Assembly (NCBI RefSeq): GCF_030373225.1
Contig: NZ_JAUCZG010000003.1
Span: 124,001 to 188,000, forward strand
Direction of reading: 5' to 3'
From: Hydrogenophaga sp.
Lineage (GTDB): Bacteria; Pseudomonadota; Gammaproteobacteria; Burkholderiales; Burkholderiaceae_C
Length of the DNA stretch: 64,000 bases
The position numbers and the translations under genes were made by a program. How positions within the stretch are numbered: the first letter of the stretch is position 1; each line of letters starts with the position of its first letter. Positions 9,741 through 19,388 of this stretch are shown in pieces. Below the pieces are notes generated by a model. It worked only from the letters and a program-made list of their open reading frames with translations, searched no databases and had not been told where the DNA came from.

Positions 9741-10094
9741 TCAACTGCCCCGGTACGTGGAATAGCTCCACGGGCTCACCAGCAGTGGCACGTGGTAGTG
9801 CTGATCGGTGTGCGCCACACCGAAGTCCAGCGACACCCGGTTGAGAAAATTCGGCTCGGGCAAGCTCACGCCCCTGGCCGCGAAGTAACCCTTCACATCG
9901 AACACCAGCCGGTAGGTGCCGACCTTCAGGCCCGCGTTGTCGTACAGGGGTCCGTCGGGATTGCGTCCGTCCTGGTTCAGCACAAAGCGTTTGACCAGGG
10001 TGGCCTGGTCGCCTTGTGTGGTGTGCAACTCCACCTGCATGCCCGCGGCGGGGCAACCGTGCATGGTGTCCAGAACGTGTGTACTCAGGCCCAT
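9741..10094 (-). CDS. uraH: 5-Hydroxyisourate hydrolase (transthyretin-like)
   Basis: Transthyretin-related hydrolase of 117 residues that opens 5-hydroxyisourate, the PuuD product, to OHCU. The N-terminal signature LSTHVLDT, the central GRNPDGP region and the C-terminal YRGS tetrapeptide are all present; YRGS distinguishes the enzyme from true transthyretin. The ATG at 10094 is preferred because AAGG lies six bases upstream; an in-frame ATG at 10100 sits directly on that AAGG. The gene diverges from gntR over a shared operator, so both are probably controlled by the GntR protein. Confidence 0.93.
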   Translation of the reverse strand: MGLSTHVLDTMHGCPAAGMQVELHTTQGDQATLVKRFVLNQDGRNPDGPLYDNAGLKVGTYRLVFDVKGYFAARGVSLPEPNFLNRVSLDFGVAHTDQHYHVPLLVSPWSYSTYRGS

Positions 10095-10126
10095 CGTCAT
10101 CCTTGAAGTGGTTGGCAGTCGACTGA

Positions 10127-10140
10127 AAGTGTATACACTT
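10127..10140. promoter_or_regulatory. Perfect 14-bp palindromic operator between uraH and gntR
   Basis: AAGTGTATACACTT is a perfect 14-base palindrome and fits the GT-rich/AC-rich half-site pattern known for FadR-type GntR regulators. It lies 32 bases from the uraH start and 27 from the gntR start. A possible gntR promoter, TTGGCA at 10112-10117 and TACACT at 10134-10139 with 16-base spacing, would be covered by it, which suggests autorepression. Confidence 0.75.
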
Positions 10141-10167
10141 TTTGCCTTTTTTGGATATGATGCGGCG

Positions 10168-10833
10168 ATGGAAACCTCCAGCACCCTTCACATCGTCGAG
10201 TCGCTCACGCGGGCCATCGTCGAACACCGGCTGCACCCGGGCACCAAACTGGCCGAGCAGAAACTCGCCGACCATTTCGGGGTGTCGCGCACCCTGGTGC
10301 GCCAGGCGCTGTTCCAGTTGTCGCAGAACCGGCTGATCCGCCTGGAGCCCGCGCGCGGCGCTTTCGTGGCGGCGCCATCGGTGGAAGAGGCGCAGCAGGT
10401 GTTCGCCGTGCGGCGCATGCTGGAAGCAGAAATGACGCGCGCATTCGTGAAGAACGTGACCCACGCCAAGATCAAGGCGCTGCGCGAACATGTGGCGCAG
10501 GAAAAGCTCGCGGTGCACAACGAAGACGTGGCCGGGCGCACCGAGCTGCTGGGCGACTTCCACGTTCGCATGGCCGAACTCATGGGCAACCAGGTGCTGG
10601 CCGACCTGCTGCGCGACCTGATCTCGCGCTGCGCCCTGATCACGCTGATGTACCAGACGAACCAGGCCGCAGAGCACTCCAACGACGAGCACGCCGACAT
10701 CGTGAAGGCGCTGGCCGCACGGGACGAAGAGCTGGCAGTGCGCCTGATGAACGAGCACCTGCTGCATGTCGAGGAAAACCTGACCTTCGACCGCAAGCTG
10801 CCCACGAACGACATCTCGATGGCACTTTCATGA
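10168..10833 (+). CDS. GntR family transcriptional regulator (FadR subfamily, FCD domain)
   Basis: Regulator of 221 residues. Residues about 8-72 are the winged helix-turn-helix (HPGTKLAEQKLADHFGVSRT and following), and about 78-205 are an all-helical FCD ligand domain. The FCD domain carries polar residues placed for metal or ligand binding (DFHVRMAEL, HADIVKAL). The ATG at 10168 starts the HTH with a short lead; the longer frame from 9916 runs antisense through uraH. It diverges from uraH and is followed by puuE after 117 bases. The TGTATACA palindromes beside purine genes make it the probable local regulator of purine degradation. Ligand (urate, allantoin or another intermediate) cannot be told from sequence. 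Confidence 0.88.
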   Translation: METSSTLHIVESLTRAIVEHRLHPGTKLAEQKLADHFGVSRTLVRQALFQLSQNRLIRLEPARGAFVAAPSVEEAQQVFAVRRMLEAEMTRAFVKNVTHAKIKALREHVAQEKLAVHNEDVAGRTELLGDFHVRMAELMGNQVLADLLRDLISRCALITLMYQTNQAAEHSNDEHADIVKALAARDEELAVRLMNEHLLHVEENLTFDRKLPTNDISMALS

Positions 10834-10891
10834 TTCTTCCCCGTTGCCTGCGCACCGCGTGTTGCCGCATCACTCCGCCAGGAGCAATGCC

Positions 10892-10911
10892 TGCGGCCCG
10901 GCAGAGCCGGC
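10892..10911. repeat. Dispersed intergenic GC-rich repeat, copy 2
   Basis: TGCGGCCCGGCAGAGCCGGC matches copy 1 at 9671-9690 at all but one position over its first 18 bases. It lies in the 117-base gap between gntR and puuE, where no TGTATACA site is seen, consistent with read-through from gntR into puuE. Confidence 0.45.
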
Positions 10912-10950
10912 AGCACTGCATTTCCGGTTGATTCCATCTCGCTCCATCTC

Positions 10951-11901
10951 ATGTCTCTTTACGATTCCACCGCTTCCTACCCCCGCGACCTGGCCGGCCA
11001 TGGCCGCGATGTGCCGCATGCCCGCTGGCCCGACGGTGCGCGCATTGCGGTGCAGTTCGTGCTGAACTTCGAAGAAGGCGGCGAGAACAGCGTGCTGCAC
11101 GGCGACGACGGGTCCGAGCAGTTCCTCTCCGAGATGTTCAATCCGCCGGCCTACCCGGCGCGGCACATGAGCATGGAAGGCATCTACGAGTACGGGTCGC
11201 GCGCCGGTGTGTGGCGCATCCTGCGCGAATTCGAGCAGCGGGGCCTGCCGCTCACCGTCTTCGGCGTGGCCACCGCATTGCAGCGCTGCCCCGATGTGAC
11301 GGCGGCCTTTCAGGCACTCGGCCACGAGATCGCGTGCCACGGCCTCAAGTGGATCAGCTACCAGAGCGTTGATGAGTCCACCGAGCGCGATCACCTCGCA
11401 CAGGCCATGAAGCTCATTGAAGCGCTGACGGGCAGCCGTCCGCTGGGCTGGTACACCGGGCGCGACAGCCCCAACACGCGCCGGCTGGTGGCCGACCACG
11501 GCGGCTTTGAATACGACAGCGACTACTACGGCGACGACCTGCCCTTCTGGATGAAGGTGCGCAAGACCGACGGCAGCGACCAGCAGCAATTGATCGTGCC
11601 CTACACCATGGACTGCAACGACATGCGCTTTGCACTGCCCCAGGGGTTTTCGCACGCCGATCCGTTCTTCGAATACCTCAGGGACAGCTTCGACGCGCTC
11701 TATGCCGAGGGTGACCCCGCCGGCCTGGACCGGCCGAAGATGATGAGCATCGGCATGCACTGCCGCCTGCTGGGCCGGCCCGGCCGCATCACCGCGCTGC
11801 AGCGTTTCCTGGACCACATCGCACAACACGATCGGGTGTGGGTGGCGCGGCGCGTCGACATCGCACGCCATTGGCGCCAACACCACCCGGCCCCTGCCTG
11901 A
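10951..11901 (+). CDS. puuE: Allantoinase PuuE (polysaccharide deacetylase-like)
   Basis: Metal-independent allantoinase of the NodB/CE4 fold, 316 residues, hydrolysing allantoin to allantoate. Family hallmarks are the N-terminal YPRDLAGHGR, FVLNFEEGGENSVLHGD, the EYGSRAGVWRIL stretch, GHEIACHGLKW, and the C-terminal SIGMHCRLLGRPGR. The length matches other PuuE proteins. It starts 117 bases after gntR and its stop is followed three bases later by the ATG of the uraD/allantoate amidohydrolase fusion, so the two are a translational pair covering OHCU to allantoate hydrolysis. Confidence 0.93.
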   Translation: MSLYDSTASYPRDLAGHGRDVPHARWPDGARIAVQFVLNFEEGGENSVLHGDDGSEQFLSEMFNPPAYPARHMSMEGIYEYGSRAGVWRILREFEQRGLPLTVFGVATALQRCPDVTAAFQALGHEIACHGLKWISYQSVDESTERDHLAQAMKLIEALTGSRPLGWYTGRDSPNTRRLVADHGGFEYDSDYYGDDLPFWMKVRKTDGSDQQQLIVPYTMDCNDMRFALPQGFSHADPFFEYLRDSFDALYAEGDPAGLDRPKMMSIGMHCRLLGRPGRITALQRFLDHIAQHDRVWVARRVDIARHWRQHHPAPA

Positions 11902-11904
11902 CCC

Positions 11905-13713
11905 ATGACCCTCACCCTGCAACAACTCAACACCGCCGCGCCCGAGGAGGCACTGCGCCTGCTGGACGGCCTGTACGAACATTCCCCGTGGATCGCCGAG
12001 CAGGCGCTTGCACAGCGCCCCTTTGTCTCGCTGTCCGCGCTCAAGCACGCCATGGTGACGGTGCTGGCCAACGCCGGTGTGGACGCCCAGCTGGCCCTCA
12101 TCCGCGCCCACCCGGAGCTCGCCGGCAAGGCCATGGTGAGCCGGTCGCTGACCGCCGAGTCCACCCACGAACAGACCCGGGCCGGCCTCACCGACTGCAC
12201 CCCTGCGGAGTTCGACCACATCCAGCACCTCAACGCGCAGTACAACGCGAAGTTCGGCTTTCCTTTCATTCTGGCCGTGCGCGGTCCGCGCGGCACCGGC
12301 CTGTCCAAGCGGGAGATCATTGCCACCTTCGAGCGGCGCCTCGGCAACCCGAGCGACTTCGAACGAAACGAGTGCCTGCGCAACATCCACCGCATTGCCG
12401 AGATCCGCCTGAACGACAAGTTCGGCTTCGAGCCACGGCTGGGCAACGCGGTGTGGGACTGGCACGAAGACCTGGCGCGTCACAGCGATCCCGGATTCGC
12501 GGAACGCGGTGAACTCACCGTGACCTACCTCACCGATGCGCACCGGGCGTGTGCGGCCGATCTGGTGGAACGCATGAAGGCATGCGGGTTTGATGAGGTG
12601 AAGATCGATGCTGTCGGGAACGTGGTGGGTGTCTACGGCGCCAGCCCTTTCCCCAGCCCTCTTCCGCAAGCGGCAGGAGGAGTCAGGACGCTGCTCACCG
12701 GCAGCCACTTCGACACCGTGCGCAACGGCGGCAAGTACGACGGACGCCTGGGCATCTTCGTGCCCATGGCCTGCGTGAAGCGACTGCACGAAGCGGGCCG
12801 GCGCCTGCCGTTTGCGATCGAAGTCGTGGGTTTTTCCGAAGAGGAAGGCCAGCGTTACAAGGCCACCTTCCTCGGCTCGGGTGCGCTCACCGGCCACTTC
12901 AACCCGGCCTGGCTCGACCAGCAGGACGCCGAGGGCGTGACCATGCGCGAGGCCATGCAGCACGCCGGTCTGCCCGCCACACTGAGCGCGATCAACGCCC
13001 TTCAGCGCGACCCGTCGCGCTACCTCGGCTTCGTCGAGGTCCACATCGAGCAGGGACCGGTGCTCAACGAAATGGACCTGCCGCTGGGCGTGGTCACATC
13101 CATCAACGCCAGCGTGCGTTACCAGTGCGAAGCCATCGGCATGGCCAGCCACGCCGGCACCACCCCGATGAACCGCCGCCGCGATGCGGCCAGCGCCGTG
13201 GCCGAGCTCGCGCTCTTTGCCGAACAGCGGGCCGGCGCCGACGGCGACTCGGTGGCCACCATCGGCATGCTGCAGGTGCCGGGCGGATCGATCAACGTGG
13301 TGCCCGGACGCTGCCGTTTTTCGCTGGACCTGCGCGCACCCTCCGATGCACAGCGCGACGCGCTCGAGCGCGACATCCTGGCGCAGCTGCGTGCCATCTG
13401 CGAGCGCCGGGGCATCGGCCTGAGCCTGGAGGAAACCATGCGTGCGTCCGCTGCCCCCAGTGCGCCTGCGTGGCAGCTGCGCTGGGAACGCGCCGTGGCG
13501 GCACTCGGTGTGCCGCTGCACCGCATGCCCAGCGGCGCCGGCCATGACGCGATGAAGCTGCACGAACGGATGCCCCAGGCCATGCTGTTTGTGCGCGGCC
13601 TCAACAGCGGCATCAGCCACAACCCGCTCGAGTCCACCACCAGCGACGACATCGAGCTGTGTGTGGACGCCTTCTCGCACCTGCTCGACCAACTCGCCAC
13701 CGAACACCGCTGA
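11905..13713 (+). CDS. Fusion: OHCU decarboxylase (UraD) + allantoate amidohydrolase
   Basis: One reading frame of 602 residues with two enzymes of the same pathway. Residues 1-165 are OHCU decarboxylase, with the HPELAGK motif (catalytic-type H69) and FGFPFILAVRG; it makes S-allantoin. Residues about 180-602 are an M20-type allantoate amidohydrolase/N-carbamoylase. Motifs in order are GSHFDTVRNGGKYDGRLG (metal site, near 266-283), FSEEEGQRY, HIEQGPVL, SHAGTTPMNRR, NVVPGRC, and PSGAGHDA. Between the domains, residues 246-259 are a Pro/Ala/Gly-rich insertion that looks like a captured intergenic repeat. PuuE, three bases upstream, catalyses the step between the two domains. Fusion proteins of this type exist in related genomes; I know of no structural study. 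Confidence 0.92.
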   Translation: MTLTLQQLNTAAPEEALRLLDGLYEHSPWIAEQALAQRPFVSLSALKHAMVTVLANAGVDAQLALIRAHPELAGKAMVSRSLTAESTHEQTRAGLTDCTPAEFDHIQHLNAQYNAKFGFPFILAVRGPRGTGLSKREIIATFERRLGNPSDFERNECLRNIHRIAEIRLNDKFGFEPRLGNAVWDWHEDLARHSDPGFAERGELTVTYLTDAHRACAADLVERMKACGFDEVKIDAVGNVVGVYGASPFPSPLPQAAGGVRTLLTGSHFDTVRNGGKYDGRLGIFVPMACVKRLHEAGRRLPFAIEVVGFSEEEGQRYKATFLGSGALTGHFNPAWLDQQDAEGVTMREAMQHAGLPATLSAINALQRDPSRYLGFVEVHIEQGPVLNEMDLPLGVVTSINASVRYQCEAIGMASHAGTTPMNRRRDAASAVAELALFAEQRAGADGDSVATIGMLQVPGGSINVVPGRCRFSLDLRAPSDAQRDALERDILAQLRAICERRGIGLSLEETMRASAAPSAPAWQLRWERAVAALGVPLHRMPSGAGHDAMKLHERMPQAMLFVRGLNSGISHNPLESTTSDDIELCVDAFSHLLDQLATEHR

Positions 13714-13730
13714 AACACCACCGTCGCAGT

Positions 13731-13813
13731 GAGCCCTTCGACAGGCTCAGGGCGAACGGCCACCACCCTCCATTGCAACCTCCTCCGTTCGGGCCGAGCT
13801 TGTCGAAGCCCTC
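13731..13813. repeat. Inverted dispersed repeat pair
   Basis: Two 29-base arms, 13731-13759 and 13785-13813, are inverted copies matching at 23 of 29 positions around a 25-base loop. The arm carries CCTTCGACAGGCTCAGG, a motif seen as a multicopy intergenic element in many betaproteobacteria. The right arm ends 7 bases before the next start codon, so the folded RNA could affect translation or stability of the M20 gene. Confidence 0.7.
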
Positions 13814-13820
13814 ACCAATC

Positions 13821-15068
13821 ATGACCCTTGATTCCCAACTCGATGCCTGGATCGACGCCCACTTCGATGAGGAGGTTCGCTTCCTGCAGGAGCTCGTGCG
13901 CGTGCCCACCGACACACCGCCCGGCAACAACGCGCCGCATGCCGAGCGCACGGCCGAGCTGCTGGCCGCGATGGGCCTGAACGCCGAGAAGCACGCCGTG
14001 CCGGCGAACGAGGTGCAGGCCGCCGGCCTGCAAAGCATCACCAACCTGATCGTGCGCCGTCCGTACGGCCCGGGCAAGACGATCGCGCTCAACGCCCACG
14101 GCGATGTGGTGCCACCCGGCGAGGGCTGGACGCACGACCCCTACGGCGGCGAGATCGTCGACGGCAAGATCTACGGCCGCGCCACCGCGGTGAGCAAGTG
14201 CGACATCGCCAGCTTCACCTTCGCCATCCGGGCCCTCGAATCGCTGAACGCGAAGCTCGCCGGTGGCGTCGAACTGCATGTGACCTACGACGAGGAATAC
14301 GGCGGCGAGGTCGGCCCGGACTGGCTGCTCAACAAGGGCATCACCCGGCCCGACCTGATGATCGCCGCCGGCTTCAGCTACCAGGTCGTGGTGGCGCACA
14401 ACGGCTGCCTGCAGCTCGAGGTGACGGTGCACGGCGACATGGCGCACGCGGCGATTCCCGACAGCGGCACCGACGCGCTGCAGGGCGCCACACACATCCT
14501 CAATGCACTCTATGCGCTCAACCGCGATTACCTCCAGGTGTCCTCCAGCGTCGAGGGCATCACCCACCCGTACCTCAACGTGGGCCAGATCAGCGGCGGC
14601 ACCAACACCAACGTGATTCCCGGCAAGGTGGTGCTCAAGATCGACCGGCGCATGATCCCGGAGGAAGACCCGGCCGAGGTCGAAGCCTCGCTGCGCCAGA
14701 CCATCGCAACGGCTGCCGCCAGCTTCGAGCCGCCCCGCGGCGGCCGGGCACTGAAGGTGGACGTGCGCCGCCTGCTGCTGGCCCGCGCCATGAAACCGCT
14801 GCCGGGCAACCGCCCGCTGGTGCAGGCGATCCAGCGCCACGGGCAAGCCGTCTTCGGCGAGCCCATCCCGGCGATCGGCACACCGCTCTACACCGATGTG
14901 CGCCTGTATGTGGAGCGCGGCATCCCCGGCGTGATCTATGGCGCAGGCCCGCGAACCGTGCGCGAATCGAACGCCAAGCGCGCCGACGAACACCTGGTGC
15001 TCGAAGACCTTCGCGGGGCGACCAAGGTGATCGCACGCACCTTGCACGAGCTGCTTCAACCCGGCTGA
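13821..15068 (+). CDS. M20 family metallopeptidase / deacylase (ArgE/DapE-like)
   Basis: Zinc-dependent amidohydrolase of 415 residues. Metal-site motifs are NAHGDVVPPGEGW (near 92-104) and YDEEYGGEVG (near 156-165), and the lid domain starts around NGCLQLEVTVHGDMAHAA. It belongs to the ArgE/DapE/acetylornithine-deacetylase-like side of M20, not to the carbamoylase side seen in the preceding fusion protein. The ATG at 13821 begins the domain directly. It lies inside the purine block, so a ureide such as ureidoglycolate or ureidoglycine is a possible substrate, but this is only context; a dipeptide or N-acyl amino acid is equally possible. Confidence 0.8.
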   Translation: MTLDSQLDAWIDAHFDEEVRFLQELVRVPTDTPPGNNAPHAERTAELLAAMGLNAEKHAVPANEVQAAGLQSITNLIVRRPYGPGKTIALNAHGDVVPPGEGWTHDPYGGEIVDGKIYGRATAVSKCDIASFTFAIRALESLNAKLAGGVELHVTYDEEYGGEVGPDWLLNKGITRPDLMIAAGFSYQVVVAHNGCLQLEVTVHGDMAHAAIPDSGTDALQGATHILNALYALNRDYLQVSSSVEGITHPYLNVGQISGGTNTNVIPGKVVLKIDRRMIPEEDPAEVEASLRQTIATAAASFEPPRGGRALKVDVRRLLLARAMKPLPGNRPLVQAIQRHGQAVFGEPIPAIGTPLYTDVRLYVERGIPGVIYGAGPRTVRESNAKRADEHLVLEDLRGATKVIARTLHELLQPG

Positions 15069-15071
15069 ACC

Positions 15072-15097
15072 CCGATGGGCAAAGCCCGGGCCATCGG
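15072..15097 (+). other. Hairpin after the M20 gene
   Basis: CCGATGG (15072-15078) and CCATCGG (15091-15097) form a 7-base stem, with an inner GGGC/GCCC pairing. It follows the M20 stop by four bases, has no T-run, and lies 39 bases before maeB. It could be a processing or weak termination site. Confidence 0.35.
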
Positions 15098-15135
15098 CAC
15101 AATGACATCCACAACAACGGCCACCGGAGACAGCC

Positions 15136-17424
<2,289 letters not shown>

Positions 17425-17442
17425 AGTCGCAGGCCGGCCATC

Positions 17443-17468
17443 AAGGGACGCTGCGGCGTCCCTTTTTT
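17443..17468 (+). terminator. Intrinsic terminator of maeB
   Basis: A 9-base stem AAGGGACGC / GCGTCCCTT with a four-base TGCG loop, whose 3' arm runs into a T-run at 17463-17468. It lies 19 bases after the maeB stop and separates maeB from the permease. Confidence 0.88.
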
Positions 17469-17587
17469 CTTGTCCCGGGCTCGCGTGGCGCCGGGTCGTG
17501 CGGGGCTGTCGTGCATGGCCCGATGACCGCACCACCGGTCAGAAAGCGGGTTTCCCCTAGCTGCTCTTCATCCCATCGTACACATAA

Positions 17588-17600
17588 ACTGTATACACAT
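17588..17600 (+). promoter_or_regulatory. Candidate GntR operator upstream of the NCS2 permease
   Basis: The core TGTATACA is at 17590-17597 within CTGTATACACATTTTG. It lies 28 bases before the ATG, close enough to overlap the promoter. It matches the sites before puuD, xdhC and the ABC importer in orientation. Confidence 0.7.
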
Positions 17601-17625
17601 TTTGCATGCATTGAAGGAGCATTCC

Positions 17626-19107
17626 ATGTCCAACCCTGTTCACCCGGTCGATGAAGTCCTGCCCGCAGGCCGGCTCACGGCACTCGGCCTGCAGCACGTG
17701 CTGGTGATGTACGCCGGCGCCGTCGCGGTGCCGCTCATCGTGGGCCGCGCGCTCAAGCTCAGCCCGGAGCAGGTGGCCATGCTGATCTCGGCCGACCTGT
17801 TCTGCTGCGGCCTGGTCACGCTGATCCAGTCGCTGGGCGCCACCCAGTGGTTCGGCATCAAGCTGCCGGTGATGATGGGCGTGACCTTCGCGTCGGTCGC
17901 CCCCATGGTGGCCATGGCCAACAACAACCCCGGCGTGCAGGGCGCGGGGCTGATCTTCGGCGCCATCATCGGCGCGGGTGTGGTGTCGATCGCGATCGCG
18001 CCCGTCGTCAGCCGCATGCTGCGGTTCTTTCCGCCGGTGGTCACCGGCACCATCATCGCGGTCATCGGCATCAGCCTCATGCGCATCGGCATCAACTGGA
18101 TCTTCGGCAACCCCTTCGGTCCCACCGCACCCAGCGTTCCCAGCCCCGAGCACCTGCAGTGGCTCGATGCGGTCAAGCAGGCATCTGCCAGTGGCGCGGT
18201 GCCCGACATGCCCAAGGGCGTGGCCCTGGTCGGCAGCGTGCCCAACCCGGCCTATGCGCAGCTGCCGCACATCGCCATTGCCGCCGTCGTGCTGGTGTCC
18301 ATCCTGCTGATCGCCAAGTTCGCTCGCGGCTTCATTGCCAACATCTCGGTGCTGCTGGGCATCGTCATCGGCGGCGTGATCGCCACCGCCGCCGGCCTGA
18401 TGAACTTCGACAAGGTCGGCAAGGCGCACTGGTTCGACCTGGTGCTGCCGTTCGAAATCGCCACGCCGGTCTTCGACCCCATCCTGATCCTCACCATGAG
18501 CCTGGTGATGATCGTGGTGATGATCGAATCCACCGGCATGTTCCTGGCGCTGGGCGACATGACCGAGCGCAAGATCGACCAGAAAGCGCTCACTGCCGGC
18601 CTGCGCACCGACGGCCTGGGCACGCTCATTGGCGGCATCTTCAACACCTTCCCGTACACCAGCTTCTCGCAGAACGTGGGGCTGGTGGGCGTCACCGGCG
18701 TGAAGAGCCGATTCGTCTGCGTGGCCGGCGGGGTGATCCTCATCGTGCTCGGTCTGCTGCCCAAGATGGCGGCGCTGGTCGAGTCGCTGCCCACCTTCGT
18801 GCTGGGCGGTGCCGGCCTTGTCATGTTCGGCATGGTCGCCGCCACCGGGATCCGCATCCTCGCGGGTGTGGACTACAAGGGCAACCGCAACAACCTGTTC
18901 GTTGTGGCGGTGTCGATCGGTTTCGGCATGATTCCGCTGGTGGCACCCAACTTCAAACAATGGATGCCGCACGCGATCCATCCGCTGATCGAATCGGGCA
19001 TCCTGCTGGCGTCCATCAGCGCGGTGGCGCTCAACCTGTTCTTCAACGGCAGCCAGGGCGACACCGCGGGCGCGGTCCATGCTGCCCGACAGGCCGAGGC
19101 GCATTGA
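17626..19107 (+). CDS. NCS2 family purine permease (xanthine/urate type)
   Basis: Nucleobase:cation symporter-2 of 493 residues with about 12-14 membrane segments. The family signature QNVGLVGVTG, just after TSFS, is present in the second half; this region sets substrate selectivity in xanthine and urate carriers. The early LTALGLQHVLVMYAGAVAVPL is also typical. The ATG at 17626 has AAGGAG seven bases upstream, so the ATG at 17602 is rejected. A TGTATACA operator 28 bases before the start ties it to the purine genes. Xanthine or urate uptake is most likely; uracil cannot be excluded. It ends in its own terminator. Confidence 0.9.
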   Translation: MSNPVHPVDEVLPAGRLTALGLQHVLVMYAGAVAVPLIVGRALKLSPEQVAMLISADLFCCGLVTLIQSLGATQWFGIKLPVMMGVTFASVAPMVAMANNNPGVQGAGLIFGAIIGAGVVSIAIAPVVSRMLRFFPPVVTGTIIAVIGISLMRIGINWIFGNPFGPTAPSVPSPEHLQWLDAVKQASASGAVPDMPKGVALVGSVPNPAYAQLPHIAIAAVVLVSILLIAKFARGFIANISVLLGIVIGGVIATAAGLMNFDKVGKAHWFDLVLPFEIATPVFDPILILTMSLVMIVVMIESTGMFLALGDMTERKIDQKALTAGLRTDGLGTLIGGIFNTFPYTSFSQNVGLVGVTGVKSRFVCVAGGVILIVLGLLPKMAALVESLPTFVLGGAGLVMFGMVAATGIRILAGVDYKGNRNNLFVVAVSIGFGMIPLVAPNFKQWMPHAIHPLIESGILLASISAVALNLFFNGSQGDTAGAVHAARQAEAH

Positions 19108-19126
19108 AGCGCGTCAGCGCCACCCG

Positions 19127-19150
19127 AAAGGCCCCTTCCGGGGCCTTTTT
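19127..19150 (+). terminator. Intrinsic terminator after the NCS2 permease
   Basis: Stem AAAGGCCCC / GGGGCCTTT with a TTCC loop and a terminal T-run to 19150. It lies 20 bases after the permease stop. The rest of the 281-base gap to the next gene holds the operator at 19246 and no credible reading frame. Confidence 0.9.
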
Positions 19151-19243
19151 CGCGGACCCGGTGGCCTCATGCTGGTGCGCCCCAGTTTGGTGCACTGAAT
19201 TCAGGGTAAGCCATGTAGACGCACCGATCGCGGGAAATCAGAA

Positions 19244-19258
19244 TCTGTATACACATTC
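19244..19258 (+). promoter_or_regulatory. Candidate GntR operator upstream of the ABC importer
   Basis: CTGTATACACATTCTG, core TGTATACA at 19246-19253. It is nearly identical to the permease site over 16 bases (one mismatch). It lies 135 bases before the substrate-binding protein start, so a longer leader is implied. Confidence 0.65.
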
Positions 19259-19388
19259 TGTGTTCAAAACGATCCCCTGCGCCCGTTTCCAAGGGTAAGC
19301 ACGGCTGGCACCCTTATTGCTGATGAAGAAACATGCCGGAGCGCGCCCGAAACGCCCATTTGCAAACCCTCACACCAACGGAGAACCC

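Noticed and set aside
10870-13707. A 945-codon minus-strand open frame opposite puuE and the uraD fusion
   Set aside because: No domain or motif; typical high-GC antisense shadow.
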